This document shows, one piece after another, positions 10,761-22,441 of a stretch of 64,000 nt of DNA. Each line of letters begins with the position of its first letter. Within the stretch, counting starts at the first letter, position 1. The translations under genes and the position numbers were made by a program. The notes under the pieces are model-generated. The model was not told where the DNA came from, searched no databases, and was given only the letters and a program-made list of their open reading frames with translations. This stretch comes from Vandiemenella viatica (Eukaryota; Arthropoda; Insecta; Orthoptera; Morabidae): contig JARYHS010011408.1 in the NCBI GenBank assembly GCA_031002005.1, positions 220,761,473 to 220,825,472 of the forward strand, in the 5' to 3' direction.

Positions 10761-11149
10761 CATTATTACTATTATAAATCTGTAAGTGACCTGCGTGTGT
10801 CTGAGGGGTATGAATCGGTATCACACAAAAACTAGCACAACAATTTGGATGATGTTTTCAAAATTTTAGAGCTAATGGTTCGGATCAAAATCTGCGTAAA
10901 TAGCTAATGACTTTTACGTACCGAGAGACGGAGAAAATCATTGAAATCGTTTCTAGACGGAAAATTAAGAGCCACGGATCACACTGTATTTGAGATGTTC
11001 ACTACTTTCAAGAAAAATTGAAAGGATATCATACTAATTTTCTTCCTACGTTTCTTGACTTCGGCTATTTATTTAATCAGCTCTCCGAAAAATTAACTAA
11101 ATATTTGAATGAAATGTAATAACCGCGAGTAATAAATAATTTATTGTAA
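10761..11149. other. Unassigned AT-rich sequence
   Basis: No gene seen. The text GAATCGGTATCACACAAAAA followed by AACAATTTGGATGATGTTTT resembles parts of Helitron-like repeats elsewhere in insects, but no ends were found. Confidence 0.3.
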
Positions 11150-11980
11150 GCACAATTGCCGAGATTATTAACATCTTTGACAGTTAAACATTTTGTCTCT
11201 GGTTCATGTTTACAACTGTTGCTAAACGCTATATAATTTACATTAAAATACGATAATGTGAGATATTTCTCCTCTATATGTCATGTGGATGTGGAGTTAC
11301 ATTTTTTTTATTAAAGAAAGAGCCTTAAAAAGAGCTACAATAAATATAACAATACATATTACTTGCATAATAACTTGTGTGAAACTGCCCATATCTATAA
11401 GGAAGCGTGCATAAACCACATAGCTCCATTTTGGCCTCCTGTGAACCTATCCTCCCCCCTCCCCCCACGTAGCCCTACGTGTCTTTAGCCTCTACCCCCC
11501 CCCCCCCCCCCGTAGCACGTAGCTTTTTTCTCCCTTTTGATTCCAGAATACATTTTGTACTGTTTTCTCTTCACAGACGATTGTAAATTACTTACGGAGA
11601 TAATTAACTGAGGGAAACAAATATTCACATGCTGTTGTGACTTCCGTTCCTTATTTTAACTGTGAAAAATGTTATGAAAGGAAAGCTACGTGGCCTGGCT
11701 TGGGACCCCCCCCCCCCTCCTCCCACGTAGCCCAGCGTAGCCTTCCAGCCAACCCCCCACCCCCCCCGGACCGAGCCACGTAGTTTGTGCACGCTCCCTA
11801 ACGAAGTTACTCGAGTAGTATATATTTGATGGCCATAATGTGCAAATCTTCTGGAGTAATATCGCTCAAGGAATGTGTGTACAAATTTTGGCTGCTGTTC
11901 AAACCACGGCCAGTATAATAGACTGTTTTTTTAAAAAAAAAAAAAAAAATAATAATAATTAAAAACGCTCATAACCTAGA
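11150..11980 (+). repeat. Dispersed repeat Y, split by a MITE
   Basis: Sequence on both sides of the MITE at 11401-11798 aligns to 46700-47000. Shared blocks include AAAGCCTTA-type text, CTTG..ATAACTTGT and CTCAAGGAATGTGT. The copy near 47 kb lacks the MITE and acts as the empty site. The family is unknown. The copy ends in an A-rich stretch near 11930-11950. Confidence 0.55.
11401..11798. mobile_element. PIF/Harbinger-like MITE, TAA duplication
   Basis: The left end is GGAAGCGTGCATAAACCACG and the right end CGTAGTTTGTGCACGCTCCC. TAA occurs on both flanks (11398-11400 and 11799-11801). A 3-base TWA duplication with G-rich ends is the habit of the PIF/Harbinger superfamily. The interior has long C runs and no gene. 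It interrupts repeat Y. Confidence 0.8.
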
Positions 11981-12184
11981 TTTTGCAATGTTTGTTTTCG
12001 CTTGTAGTTTTTATCGCCATTAAGTTGGAACTTCTTACATGCTATTGAGTTCATGACGACGGCAACATGGAACCAATTAAATTAAAAAGTAACTAGGAAT
12101 CGTAAAGCCTTATGCTAAACCACGTAAATTATAAAACTAAATCCATCGTGCATTATGTTTTAATAAAAGGTCTCAATGGTCATT

Positions 12185-12455
12185 CTGGTCCAGGCTGCAT
12201 TTCAACCTAACCACAAAATTCGGTAATCTTTCCGTTCGAACATCATAGCTTCTGTCACACGCGCATTAATACATTCACTGTATCGCGATCGAATCTTGAC
12301 ACATTAGGAATATGGTATCACTCAATGCAAAGGAAATTAAAAACAGTTCCTGGCTGCGTTTCAACCACAAATTTTCCTAATCTTTCTGTTCGAAAATCAT
12401 AGCTTCTGTCACATGCGCATTAAAACATTCACTGTTTCGCGATCGAAACTTGGTC
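12185..12455 (+). repeat. Two tandem copies of a ~160-base unit
   Basis: Both units start in GGCTGC(A/G)TTTCAACC, run through ATCATAGCTTCTGTCACA and GCGCATTAA, and end in CGCGATCGAA. They begin near 12190 and 12350. The first unit starts with the dispersed CTGGTCCAGG motif. Confidence 0.75.
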
Positions 12456-12819
12456 CGCTGAAACTACTTATATGAGATTAAAATAATGACATTCATGATT
12501 GATAACAGAATAAAATCGGTAAAGAATTTCTACACTTATTCGCGCGCGAAGCAGCTGGCAAATGTTTGTCTGTAAAAAATGTCTAACAATTAGGTTCAGA
12601 TCTGGATTCATGCTGATTTTGTTAGTATTTTTTAAGTTCGAGTGTTGCAACATGTTTTTAAATACCATATTCGATTAAATTTAATATGTCAGTCTCTTTT
12701 GTAGGAAGTCACTATACATTCCGGAAAAACAACCGGTTCATTTGGCGACGAACCTGCACTGACTATAATAGGCAATATTTGTCGGACGTAATTTGGCTGC
12801 AGTGATGAGGTCGGCCGTA

Positions 12820-13145
12820 ATTTAATTTAATTGCAATGGAGCACACGCTCCGGTGGCAATTTCCCTATACACCCAACTTACCCCTTTCCTGCACCAACTT
12901 ACTTTTGCCCTCTACAAATTTTTACTTTAAAATCTTTCAACGTTTTCGGTAAATTTTTCATCATTTCCCTTGGTAACTTATCCCAATCCCTGATAACGTT
13001 ACCTAAAAAAGAGAATCTTCCCATTCCCTTGTGCCTGAAATCGAGTACTAGTTTGTGGTCATGGTCATCTTTTCCCTTCCATGCACTACTTTTCAAACCT
13101 ACACCAATATTTTTCCATGCCTCATCACCAGTATACGTCTTGGTG
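12820..13145 (-). mobile_element. Non-LTR retrotransposon family A, 3' end only
   Basis: On the - strand the text is the C-terminal tail of the family A protein: GDEAWKNIGVGLKSSAWKGK, FRHKGMGRFSFLGN and DWDKLPREMMKNLPKTLKDF. It ends in the AATTAAATTAAATTA tail of the family. The copy is cut at its 5' side near 13145, the usual result of incomplete reverse transcription. The 138-codon + strand ORF here is its antisense. Confidence 0.85.
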
Positions 13146-13868
13146 TTACTCGGACGAATGCGGTTCGGACGAAATTCGGTTCCAGTGGACGATCGTCCAG
13201 GCTTGGTTGACAAGGAAGCAGCTGTTGCAGATCATGGCGTCAAATAATAATAATTATTTCAGGTATGGTAAATGGTTAATGTAGTTCAAATTCGAAGTAC
13301 ACGTTAGAATATTCGAAGATTTCTAGCGGTTTATGGCCGACGATGAACTGTAATTCCAGTTTGAATGGTTGGCAGTCCCGATTGCACAACCGGTCGAATT
13401 GTGGTTGGCAGGCGTGTTGTTACGCAAGTAGGAGACGTTGCAGTACCGGTTGAGTGAGGTCTGCGGCGCCTAGCATACCGGGACAAAACGACGATGTGGG
13501 TGATTGGACCAGTATTAGGGAACGTGAGGGCGCTGCTGTACTACCTGCTTACGACTTAAGAGTGTTTGACCTGTCATACTCTGTGGGCGTGCAAGCTCAG
13601 ATAACCAGTGCACTTCCGTTAAATTCTTATCATTGGCCACGCTGCGAAGATGATTGCAAAAATATACTTCGCGCTTCGCATTTGTGAATGAATCAAGGGA
13701 GTGATTTTCACAGCAATGATTAATAAAACCGAGCAATTGTGCGTCGTGCATTTAGGCTTTAATGTCCTAATCACTTGTAATGTGGTTGGTTAGACGGGAG
13801 TCACTTGGCTCAAAATAGAAACTTCCGACATATTTTTAGGTTAGGTAGCGTTGTTGCGCGCCTTGCTA
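13146..13868. other. Unassigned sequence
   Basis: No gene recognised. The stretch is locally richer in CG dinucleotides between 13330 and 13640. The 77-78 codon frames on both strands have no recognisable domain. Confidence 0.4.
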
Positions 13869-13950
13869 AGGGCGCGTCCATAGATTACGTGGCTCCATTT
13901 CGATTTCTTTTGAACGCCCTTCCCATGATCAATTACTGGGAAAATTCTCT
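13869..13950 (+). repeat. Single end of a GGG-type MITE
   Basis: TAAGGGCGCGTCCATAGATT followed by ACGTGGCTCC matches the left end of the MITE family at 9621 and 11401. No matching right end follows, so the copy is truncated. Confidence 0.6.
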
Positions 13951-14523
13951 TTCTCAACCTCGGTCACGGACGTCTCCTAATGTCGTATTTCAGTTAAAAT
14001 TAAATTTATTATAATTTTTAAGAATCCAATTCATTATGAATTTGTAACATTTTAAACACAATTATAGTAATGCTAGTATTTTCCCGTTGCTTCGTGCGCG
14101 TGGTGCTTGGTATGTTTAGAAGAAATGCTTTTCCTTTCTTTCCCTTAGTAACAAGAGGAGAGGCAAAAATACTATAATTCCGGTTTTCTTAAGGCTACAG
14201 ATAAGACCAATTTAAGTATGGCAATGGAAACTTTTCAGATTATAAAAATACATCTATAATGCCGATCTGTTTACATTACGTAACCTTTACGGTGAAATAC
14301 GTATGGGTAGACACAATAATTAACACCCAGGAATAAGATTATGTTTTGGTAAAAAAAAGAAAAAAAGCAGACATTCCGCCAAGAACCTTTTTTTTTATTT
14401 TATATAAACCGTCCGTATACTGAATTTGAAGTTCTATTTGTTGATAATGGCCGCTTGTGATTGGTTGTTAAGTATCAGTGCCTGTGGCTTATTGGCTGCA
14501 CATTTCTTGTTATCATTATTATT

Positions 14524-16060
14524 ATGGTGTAGATAATATTACTACAGATATCTTAAAGATAGCCGGATGTGACATTGTACCTTATCTTGAAATATTTTAA
14601 TTGAGTCTGGACACTTGCTGCTTGCCACAGGACTGGTAAAGTGCAATAGTAGTACCGGTATGTAAAGGAGGGGTGAGAAATAGAATCGAAAATTACAGGC
14701 CAATCAGTTTGACTTCAGTGGTAGGTGAATTAATGGAAAGATTGATATGCAACCACATCAGAAATGTATGTGAGGAACGTAAGTGGTTTTCAAGTAGGCA
14801 ACATGGTTTCAGGCAAGGATATTCATGCGAATCTCAGTTGGTGGGATATATGCAAGATATTTCAGATGAAATGGACAAGGGAGGCCAAGTTGATAATGTA
14901 GCACTAGACCTTTCAAAGGCGTTTGACAGAGTGAGCCATAAAATGGTAGTAAATAAGGTAAATGCTATTGGAGTCGATGAGAAAGTGATTTGCTGGGTAG
15001 AAGAATTTTTAAAAGGTAGGAAACAGAAAGTTAGGGTAGGAAATGCGGTATCAAAGGAAGTGGAAGTAAAAACGGGAGTGCCGCAGGGTAGCGTATTGGG
15101 ACCATTGCTATTCATTATTCTAATGAATAATTGTGTTGATTGTTTACTATGTGAAATTAGATTGTTTGCAGATGACATAATGCTGTATAAAAGGATCAAA
15201 ACGATAGAAGACTGTAAACAGTAGCAGGGTGATCTGGACAGGATATCTAGTTGGGTTGGTAAACATGGAATGAAGATAAATGCAAAGAAGAGTCAGCTTA
15301 TTAGATAACCAAATAAAAAACAAAAGGTTAATTATGAGTATAAGGTGGGGAAAGAATTGCTTGCTGAAGTCTTGAAATGTAAATATTTTGTCATTACATT
15401 TCATAACAAGCTTAACTGGGCAGGACACATTGGACAGGTGGTAGGAAAAGGTTTCAAAATTCTGCACTTGTCTGAGAGAGTCATGAGGGGATGCACGAGA
15501 GAAGTAAAGGAACTGGGTTACAAAACTTTGATCAGACCATTGCTCGAATATGGTACTGTAGTATGGGGCCCTCATTTTAAGTATCAAATACAGGAGTTGG
15601 AGAGGGTGCAAAAAAGGGCTGCTAGATTTGTTTCTGGAAATTATCGCAGAATGCAATCAGTGACGGATATGATAAAGGAGCTGGAATGGGATTAATTGCA
15701 AGACAGGAGGAGGATGAGGAGGGTCATGGGAGTGTACGGGGCGTATACTGAGGATGAGGCATGGAAAGATATTGCAGTAGGTATGAAAAGTAGTGCATGG
15801 AAGGGAAAAGATGACCATGACCACAAGCTGGTACTCGATTTCAGGCACAAGGGTGTGGGAAGATTTTCTTTTTTAGGTAAGGGTGTCAGGGATTGGAATG
15901 AGTTACCAAGGGAAATGATGAATAACTTACCGAAAACGTTAAAAGAATTTAAAGTTAAAATTTGTAGAGGGCAAATATAGATGGGTGCAGGATAGGGGGA
16001 AGTTGGGTGTGTAGGGAAATGTCCACCGTAGCGTATGCTCCATTGCAATTAAATTAAATT
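14524..16060 (+). mobile_element. Non-LTR retrotransposon family A, best copy
   Basis: A 5'-truncated LINE begins inside the coding region and ends in AATTAAATTAAATTA. Its left limit is inferred because repeat X, which it splits, is continuous at 30.6-31.1 kb. It holds the reverse transcriptase domain and C-terminal region described in the next entry. Endonuclease and ORF1 are missing. Confidence 0.85.
14673..15980 (+). pseudogene. Reverse transcriptase of LINE family A, three nonsense codons
   Basis: One reading frame runs the whole way, broken only by TAG at 15222-15224, TAA at 15306-15308 and TAA at 15693-15695. Motifs appear in order: ENYRPISLTSVVGELMERLI (fingers), LDLSKAFDRVSHK (motif A aspartate), GVPQGSVLGPLLF (motif B) and LFADDIMLY (motif C, FADD). 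Then come the thumb and connection text LNWAGHIGQVVGKGFKIL, PLLEYGTVVWGPH and QKRAARFV, and the tail WNELPREMMNNLPKTLKEF. Jockey-superfamily reverse transcriptases have this layout. No frameshift was found, which suggests a fairly young death. Confidence 0.9.
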
Positions 16061-16276
16061 ATTCTTATCCGCTTCTTTTTATTTACTAATCGTTGACTGG
16101 TTAATGAAACTGGCTGGAAAATTCATACGATTTAATGAGAAATATATCAGAAAATATTCTTATTATTTGTTAGTCCATTATAGGAGACAGGACAGGTATT
16201 ACAAAAAAAAAAAATTAAAATCAAAAAAAAAATCAAAAAAAAAAAAAAAAATCTGGAGTTTAGTTAGAAATAATAT

Positions 16277-16452
16277 TCCCCGTCCGGGCATCCAGATTTG
16301 GGTTTTCCATGGTTTCCCAAATCACTCCAGGCAAATGACGGGACCCTTCCTACAAAAAGGCCATGGTCGAATTCCTTCCCTTTCCTTGCTCCCCATCCTT
16401 TCCCGTCTCTAAAGACCTCGCTGTTAAGAGACGTTAAGCAGTAAAAAAAAAA
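16277..16452 (+). mobile_element. SINE, 5'-truncated
   Basis: It starts at CCCGTCCGGGCATCCAGATT, just after the B-box position, so the promoter head is missing. It continues through the family body to GAGACGTTAAGCAGT and an A-tail. AATATT flanks both ends and may be a short target duplication. An A-rich run (16200-16252) precedes it. Confidence 0.85.
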
Positions 16453-17879
16453 TATTTATAAATTCAGAAGCATCATCTAATATTTTTGTGAAATAATATT
16501 GATTTATATTTCTAAATCAACAAATAAAATCTGATTTGTAGTCTACTCTTCAGGTCAAACGAAACACCAATCACAGCTCCTGCCGTCATACGTTAGGAAA
16601 CAAATGCGATAGCGCGCTGCGTTAACTTGTATGTTTTTAAACTGTTTCTACGTTTGTCTGTGTTTTTATCATAGAACTGTTATGATACTGAGTTATAAGG
16701 GACGTTGTAATGATCTTCCAAGTGGTGTGCCTTGCTTCACCATCTCCGCTGTAATGGCGGGTAGTTGTTTCGGGCCGCTCGCTGGTGGAGGCTTTCGCGG
16801 CGTGCCGGATCTCTGAATGGGACAGTGAGGAGAGGTATGAGTGAAACTCCTCTTGAGCAGGCCATCCACGAGAGATCATCTTATTCAAGAGAACGCTTCA
16901 AGACTTTGCAGTCAATTTACAAAATTCTTATAGTTCAAAACATAGGCTGTCTACTAGGTTTACGGTCTTGCTTATTATATATTCTCAATAATCACGCACA
17001 ACAGGCTTATTCGGTCTTTCTGACTGATTTAGCAAGTTTCTCGAAACTTATTGCAGTTAGGTTAATATAAAACTGATGCTAGTGTAACGAAAGCTTGATG
17101 TGAATGCAACCACGAGTACTGATCAATGTCAACGCCGATACCGTGAAATCATCACGAGGTGGTAATATTATCCCTGCAAGAAAGTTTTAATCACAATACC
17201 CAGTAACGTCCCTGCGATGACTCACGTTAACGATTTGTGGCCCTCATTAAGTGTTTATAAACAAGTTAGTACTGTGTAGCGAGAATAACATGTTCAGAAA
17301 TTTAATTGAGCTCATGAAAAAGAACTTTTTTCATTCATGTTGTTACATGATTTCTCATGTTCTCTTTTTATACTGAACTATTCATGATGTGTTTTATCAT
17401 ATGTTCTTGTTCTTATGGTAGTGCCCAATTAATTAAAATCAACATTAGTGTGTACAACATATACTTCTGATTATTTAATAAATTCGCTGGTGAATACCTT
17501 TCTTTGCTATTAACACTAATTGAGTAATATATCACCTTTGTATACTCCAATCAAATCCCAATAAATCATATTTGATTACACTGTTCTAAGAAAAAAACCT
17601 TTTTTCTGGAGTTATTTGTTGTGATTTTTATGGAAATCAAAGCGCTGAATTCATATCTACTTTTAGATTTCTTCTATCAGGCACAATTTTTTAGCAATGG
17701 GGATTTTAATTTTTTACACTTTTTCTTGTTTTTCCTGAGAAATGTTAAGCTCTAGTCATTCTAAAAGTAATTGAAAACGTATTTAAATCAATAGATGAAC
17801 TACTAAATACATCGAACATTGTAGATAGAGTTAAAAAATGAAAAACATCAGCCAAAAATGTGTATTTTTCTACTATTGA
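16453..17879. other. No recognisable gene
   Basis: Bases 16560-16860 are richer in G and C, with several CG dinucleotides around CGGGCCGCTCGCTGGTGGAG. Short frames exist on both strands, but I recognise none. The rest (16900-17880) is AT-rich. Confidence 0.4.
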
Positions 17880-18261
17880 TAGTCTTCTCTCTTCTTTTTA
17901 TGGTGAATATCTTTGCAGTCCCAAATAATATTCCAGCAATAATCAGCCAGCATGGCAGGCATCCACATTCCTTCGTACCACTGTTCTAAAGTCATGAAGT
18001 CATGAAGTCCATATGGAGCTACCGAGCGTGGTGGTGTAACGGATAGCGTTCTGGCCTCGCATTCGGGAGGACGGCGGTTCGAATCCCCGTCCGGGCATCC
18101 AGATTTGGGTTTTCCATGGTTTCCCCAAATCACTCCAGGTGAATGCCGGGATGCTTCCTTCAAAAGGCCATGGCCGAATTCCTTCCCATTCCTTGCCCCC
18201 ATTCCTTGCCCCCATCCTTTCCCGTCTCTAAAGACCACGTTGTTAAAAAGGGACGTTAAAC

Positions 18262-18299
<38 letters not shown>

Positions 18300-19020
18300 A
18301 TATGGAGCTTTTCACCGTGTTCCTCATACACGTCGCTGCAGCTTTCCCGGAAGTAATCCATATGAGAGTGCAGAAAATGCACCTTCAGTGACATAATGCA
18401 TCCCAATTTTTCGTATGTAGTAATCATCTCATTTACCAAATCTTTATAAGTAGTTATGAGCTATTAATTTTCCCAGAAAATTATTGCCGACGTTCTATAA
18501 ACATGTCCATGCTCATTTTTCTTCTGCCATCAGGGTTTCTTCGAAATTTGAATTTGTTTATTCTAGGGGCTAGAACACATTTTTATTTACTTCTGCTGCT
18601 GTAAGAAGAGGAAATTTGTTTAAGAAGTACATAAATCTTCTTCCAGTTTTATCCACGGTCTTCACAAATTGCTTCATTAAGCCTAATTTGATGTGAAATA
18701 AAGGGAGAAGCATATCTTCACTAGCTACCAGTTTCTTACGCTGACAATTATTTACTCCCAGTTTCCATTTTCGAGGAGGCAATCCTTTTTTCTTAGTAAT
18801 GGGAATTTCTGTCGAGACTATCCCAGTCACATATGAAACACATATATTTGGTATAGTCTTGTTGTACACCCTATATTATGCCAATAGTTTTGAGGTCATC
18901 ACATATCTTCCATTTATATTCATTGTATTTAATACATGTGAGCATATATTCCGAAATGTTAAATGACTCTTTATTCACACTAGCATAGTGTGACAGAACA
19001 GAAATATTTTCATAAGAAAA
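17880..19020 (-). pseudogene. Multicopy arthropod protein (KVHFLHSH..DYF family), broken
   Basis: From right to left on the - strand, fragments appear in the order of a widespread, functionally uncharacterised arthropod family. NEYKWKICDDLKTIGII comes first, then GVQQDYTKYMCFICDWDS, then LPLFHIKLGLMKQFVKTVDK, then GRRFMYFLNKFPLLTAAEVN. Across a shift follow CIMSLKVHFLHSHMDYFRES and EEHGEKLH. After the inserted SINE come LEQWYEGMWMPAMLADYCW and the basic tail HHKKKRE. The many copies in arthropod genomes, as I recall them, suggest a mobile origin, but I know of no proven role. Several stops and shifts separate the pieces, so it is a pseudogene. Confidence 0.7.
18021..18298 (+). mobile_element. 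Full-length SINE with long poly-A
   Basis: The complete head contains TGGTGTAACGGATAGCG and GGTTCGAATCCCC. The body contains an extra short repeat (CCATTCCTTGCCCC twice), and a poly-A of about 32 bases follows. A perfect 11-base target duplication, CATATGGAGCT, lies at 18010-18020 and 18299-18309. The intact duplication, long A-tail and intact promoter boxes point to a recent insertion. It splits the KVHFLHSH family pseudogene. Confidence 0.95.
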
Positions 19021-21514
19021 TTAAATTTTTGTTTCCTGAGAGTAGAAAGAAATTAATAATATGTATACTCAGAGAGAAAAGCAATAAGATATAAGTTGCT
19101 ATGGAGATAAGGACTCGAGAGATGTTAGCTGTCGGCGTAGATGAGTAGATTGAATGCTTGAGATAATCATTGCCAAAAAACGAACCTGCATCTTCTGAGA
19201 GTAACCAATTTCATTATAATCCCTAGTAGATTCAAATGATATACAATAAACAATATATGTTTGGATCGAAAGAACTGAGTTATTTATAATTATAATCAGT
19301 CCATCAAATCAACGATAAGCGAGAACTGAGACGGAGAAAATTATGTTCCGATTTTGGAATAGAGCTACCTATAAACTAATTTTAGATGCATCTATAAAAA
19401 ATCTCCAATCCTGTGTAATTAGTCAAACATAAAATCAGCTATTAATCTCTATCAATAATTCATACAAAAGTATATAAAAAGGTATATTAATGCAAGTAAA
19501 ATTCAGATGTTGATGATGCCAAGTTTTTTTTTGTTTTGTTGTTGTAAATTTCCCTTTGTATAGAAAAAAAATTATCTGGAAGTTAAAATATATCTTTTTT
19601 CATGTGATTTCTATTTTCAGATTTGAATTCCCCATGCAAAAATGCTATAGAAACACATATTCCCATGTCAGAAATTTTTTTCTTTGTAGTACTGTGTTAT
19701 TATTATTCATAGGGAAATAGAAGGAATGATTCATACTTTAAACAGCAACACTGGTAAGCATGTTGCGGAAATAATAATATAATTATATTACTTAAAACGT
19801 TAAATTACGTCAAACTGGAAAGAGGAAGATAAAGCAAATTAGTATTAGTAAAAAGAATCTTCATTCAAAGAAATCAGTATTGACATTGCTCTTCTAAAAG
19901 CATAGTCTTGGTCAGGAAAAAGTATCTAATTTCTAGCAGAGAGGATGGTGAATTAAAACCGTTAACCAAGAAAAAATCTGATTCATGTATACAAGCTCCC
20001 TTAAAGTCTGGATAAGACTTGTTTTTATTTTTTTTATTTATTTATTTTTTTATTTATTTTATTTTTTTGGTTCTACAATTCGCATAAAAATAAATGAAGG
20101 AATTAAAAATTAAAATTTGTAAATCGCGAAAGTTAATGGAGGGAGGAATTTTAACAATCAAAGTATAAAAGATAGTAACAAAAAAAAAAGTTAATTAGTT
20201 GTCTAGAGAAATTGCCACAGGAGCAGGCTCTCTATAGGGATTAATCATTCAATTCAATTCAAGTTAGATATTTCAATTTATAGTGCTCATGTAATGTTTA
20301 GATTATACTCACGCACTTTTACTGTTTTAAATATTGTTTTAGGTCGGTATTCTGAAATAGATGTATATTTTGAATAAAGCGAATGTGCCTGAATTTGTAC
20401 TAAAACATATTATGAACACAGGCATGTATTGAGCTAACAGTAGTTTAAAGATCTACCATTCTATCCATCTAAATAAAGCTTCATTTTTGTTGATTCACTA
20501 AGCACATATTGCTGACCGTCGTCACGCTGGATGAGTCTCCAAGTTCCAAGAAAATTTCGTGAGCTGTCGGTTCCATATCGTCTAATACTGCTGTAGCTGG
20601 CGGAATCAGAACCAAAAACGTAACTACCAATAAATAAATCGACTGTAATGAAGATTGCGATTCTCGGCCCTCATTAAATTATTGATGGGAAGTAATGTGA
20701 AGATGGTCTGACGGCAGGACGCTTCTGAAATGTATACGTTAAACACAGGTATTAAACAAACGATAAATAAAACTAACTATACGACACCGAAGGTATAACT
20801 GAAGATGCTAATTGATGTAAGTTAAATGAAAGAATGGTCTCTAGAGTTAAAAAGTTTAGTTTCTTAACATTTAATGTTACTGAACTTATTTTCAATAATC
20901 CCTGACTTTTCCCCATTATAACAATTACATTACATTAATTAAGTTCAGATTTCTTGTATAGTTGAAAAATTATTGCCTCTAATAAACATGTACAACCGCT
21001 ATTAAATTTACACAAGGTTATCGATTTAATATTTGCTTCAATGTTATATAGCCTACAGTATTTATATATCTGTTTTCTAAACTTTATAATCATAAGACAT
21101 CATGCTCTGATAACTTAGCGGATTAGTACTTACTATATACCATATACTATATACCATATTTTAGTCTGAAAGTTATATGAATATCCAAAACCATACTTAA
21201 CTTCACCAACGGTTACAGACACCTAATATTATTTGCTGGTGAATGATAAGAAGCATAAGATTTATTAAATAAATCATTGTTATTCTGATGAAATCAGGAC
21301 TATCAAAAAGTGGCTGGAGGGAAATAGTGTGTTAATCTAGAGGATCCATATCCTTGCAGATCGTGGCCATGGAAAATTCCGACTAATGACGTATTTTTCT
21401 CATTGATCTATCTCAAAATAAATATATTTCAGTCAGCCGGAGCTGCGTGGCTTGAACACAAAACGGAAATTACCAATTCCATTCCTATGGTAATGCCTTC
21501 CAATCAATCTACTG
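19021..21514. other. AT-rich region without genes
   Basis: I see no protein family, RNA gene or clear element ends in these 2.5 kb. There is a low-complexity T/A tract at about 20028-20072 (TTTATTTATTTTTTTATTTA) and a short direct repeat, ACTATATACCATA, near 21130-21165. Confidence 0.5.
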
Positions 21515-21685
21515 TACAGGGTGTTAAGAAAGTATAAGGTATTTAGGAGGAAGTATGCATCGAAATAAGACAAAAATGTCAATAAAACATTGGATCTCAA
21601 ACGTATACATTCGGAGTTAATAACAGGTCCGCAATGTGACGCCCGTCCACGTTAATGCATGTCTCAGTACTATACTCTGTGTATA

Positions 21686-22077
21686 GGGAGCGTGCATAAA
21701 CCACGTAGCTCCATTTTGGCCTCCTGTGAACCCCCTCTCCCCCCCCCCCCCACGTAGCCCTACGTGGCTTTTGCCTCTAACCCCCCCCTCCATGTAGCAC
21801 ATAGCTTTTTTCCCTTTTGATTCTAGAAGACATTTTGTACTGTTTTCTCTTGTCAGATGATTGTAAAGTACATAAGGAGATAATTAACTGAGGGAAATAA
21901 ATATCCACATGCTGTTGTGTGTTCTGTTCCTCATTTTCACTGTAAAAAATGTTTTGAAAGGAAAGCTACGTGGCCTGGCTCGGAACCCCCCCTCCCCCCA
22001 CGTAGCCCAGCGTAGCCTTCCAGCCAACCCCCCCCCCCCCAACCCTGGACCGAGCCACGTAGTTTGTGCACGCTCCC
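21686..22077. mobile_element. GGG-type MITE, 3-base duplication ATA
   Basis: The ends are GGGAGCGTGCATAAACCACG and CGTAGTTTGTGCACGCTCCC, flanked by ATA on both sides (21683-21685 and 22078-22080). It is very close in sequence to the copy at 11401-11798, including the C-rich interior and a shared stretch around ACATTTTGTACTGTTTTCTC. The two copies are probably of similar age. Confidence 0.8.
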
Positions 22078-22139
22078 ATACTGCTGATGTAACGACTTCC
22101 AATGGTGTTTCTTACTGCAACCTAAAGCCGCAGTAGAGC

Positions 22140-22440
22140 GCTGGCTACTCGGCGCCTACAGGAAGTTCTGCAGGTTACTGGGGCTTGGGCAAGGAGGTGG
22201 CGCATAGACATAAATCCAACCAAGACATTATTATAACCAAGAGACTCGGGGCCCGTCGACCAACGCATCCTGTACGGTAGTGATATTCCATGGTCCCCCA
22301 CAGTACGCTATCTAGGGTGGTAACTCTCGACAAGAGATTAAGCTGGATCAGTCACATCAATGACGTCAGACGGAGAACAAGCACCAGTGCCATTCTGGTG
22401 AGGTCGAGGCAATCGGTTCCAATCTCCATGCTTCTCTCCC
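22140..22440 (+). mobile_element. Jockey-like LINE fragment
   Basis: Across two frames the text reads RRWRIDINPTKT, then IPWSPTVRYLG, then TLDKRLSWISHINDVRRR. This is the region just after the catalytic domain of Jockey/BS-type reverse transcriptases, where the family has WRIKIN..KS..I and PWSPTVKYLGVTLD. About 300 bases remain and both ends are truncated. Confidence 0.75.
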
Positions 22441-22441
22441 G

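Larger units (their letters stand above)
14072..16165. repeat. Dispersed repeat X, split by a LINE
   Basis: The left part (14072-14523) and right part (16061-16165) together align to one continuous stretch at 30585-31150. Landmarks include TTGGT(A/G)TGTTTAGAA, GATTGGTTG, TATCAGTGCC and, beyond the LINE, ATCGTTGACTGGT and ACGATTTAATGA. The left edge, CTAGTATTTTCCCG then CTTCGTGCGCG, looks like a Helitron 3' end read backwards, but the flanking base is not the expected one. Family uncertain. Confidence 0.6.

Noticed and set aside
12831..13247. 138-codon + strand ORF
   Set aside because: It is the antisense of the LINE A protein tail at 12820-13145. Similar antisense frames at 15692-16048 and 39667-39984 are rejected for the same reason.
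18000..18439. Minus-strand ORF of 188 codons
   Set aside because: It is a fusion of two fragments of the KVHFLHSH pseudogene through an antisense SINE, and does not represent a single protein. Other antisense SINE frames (5158-5379, 25632-25823) are likewise not genes.
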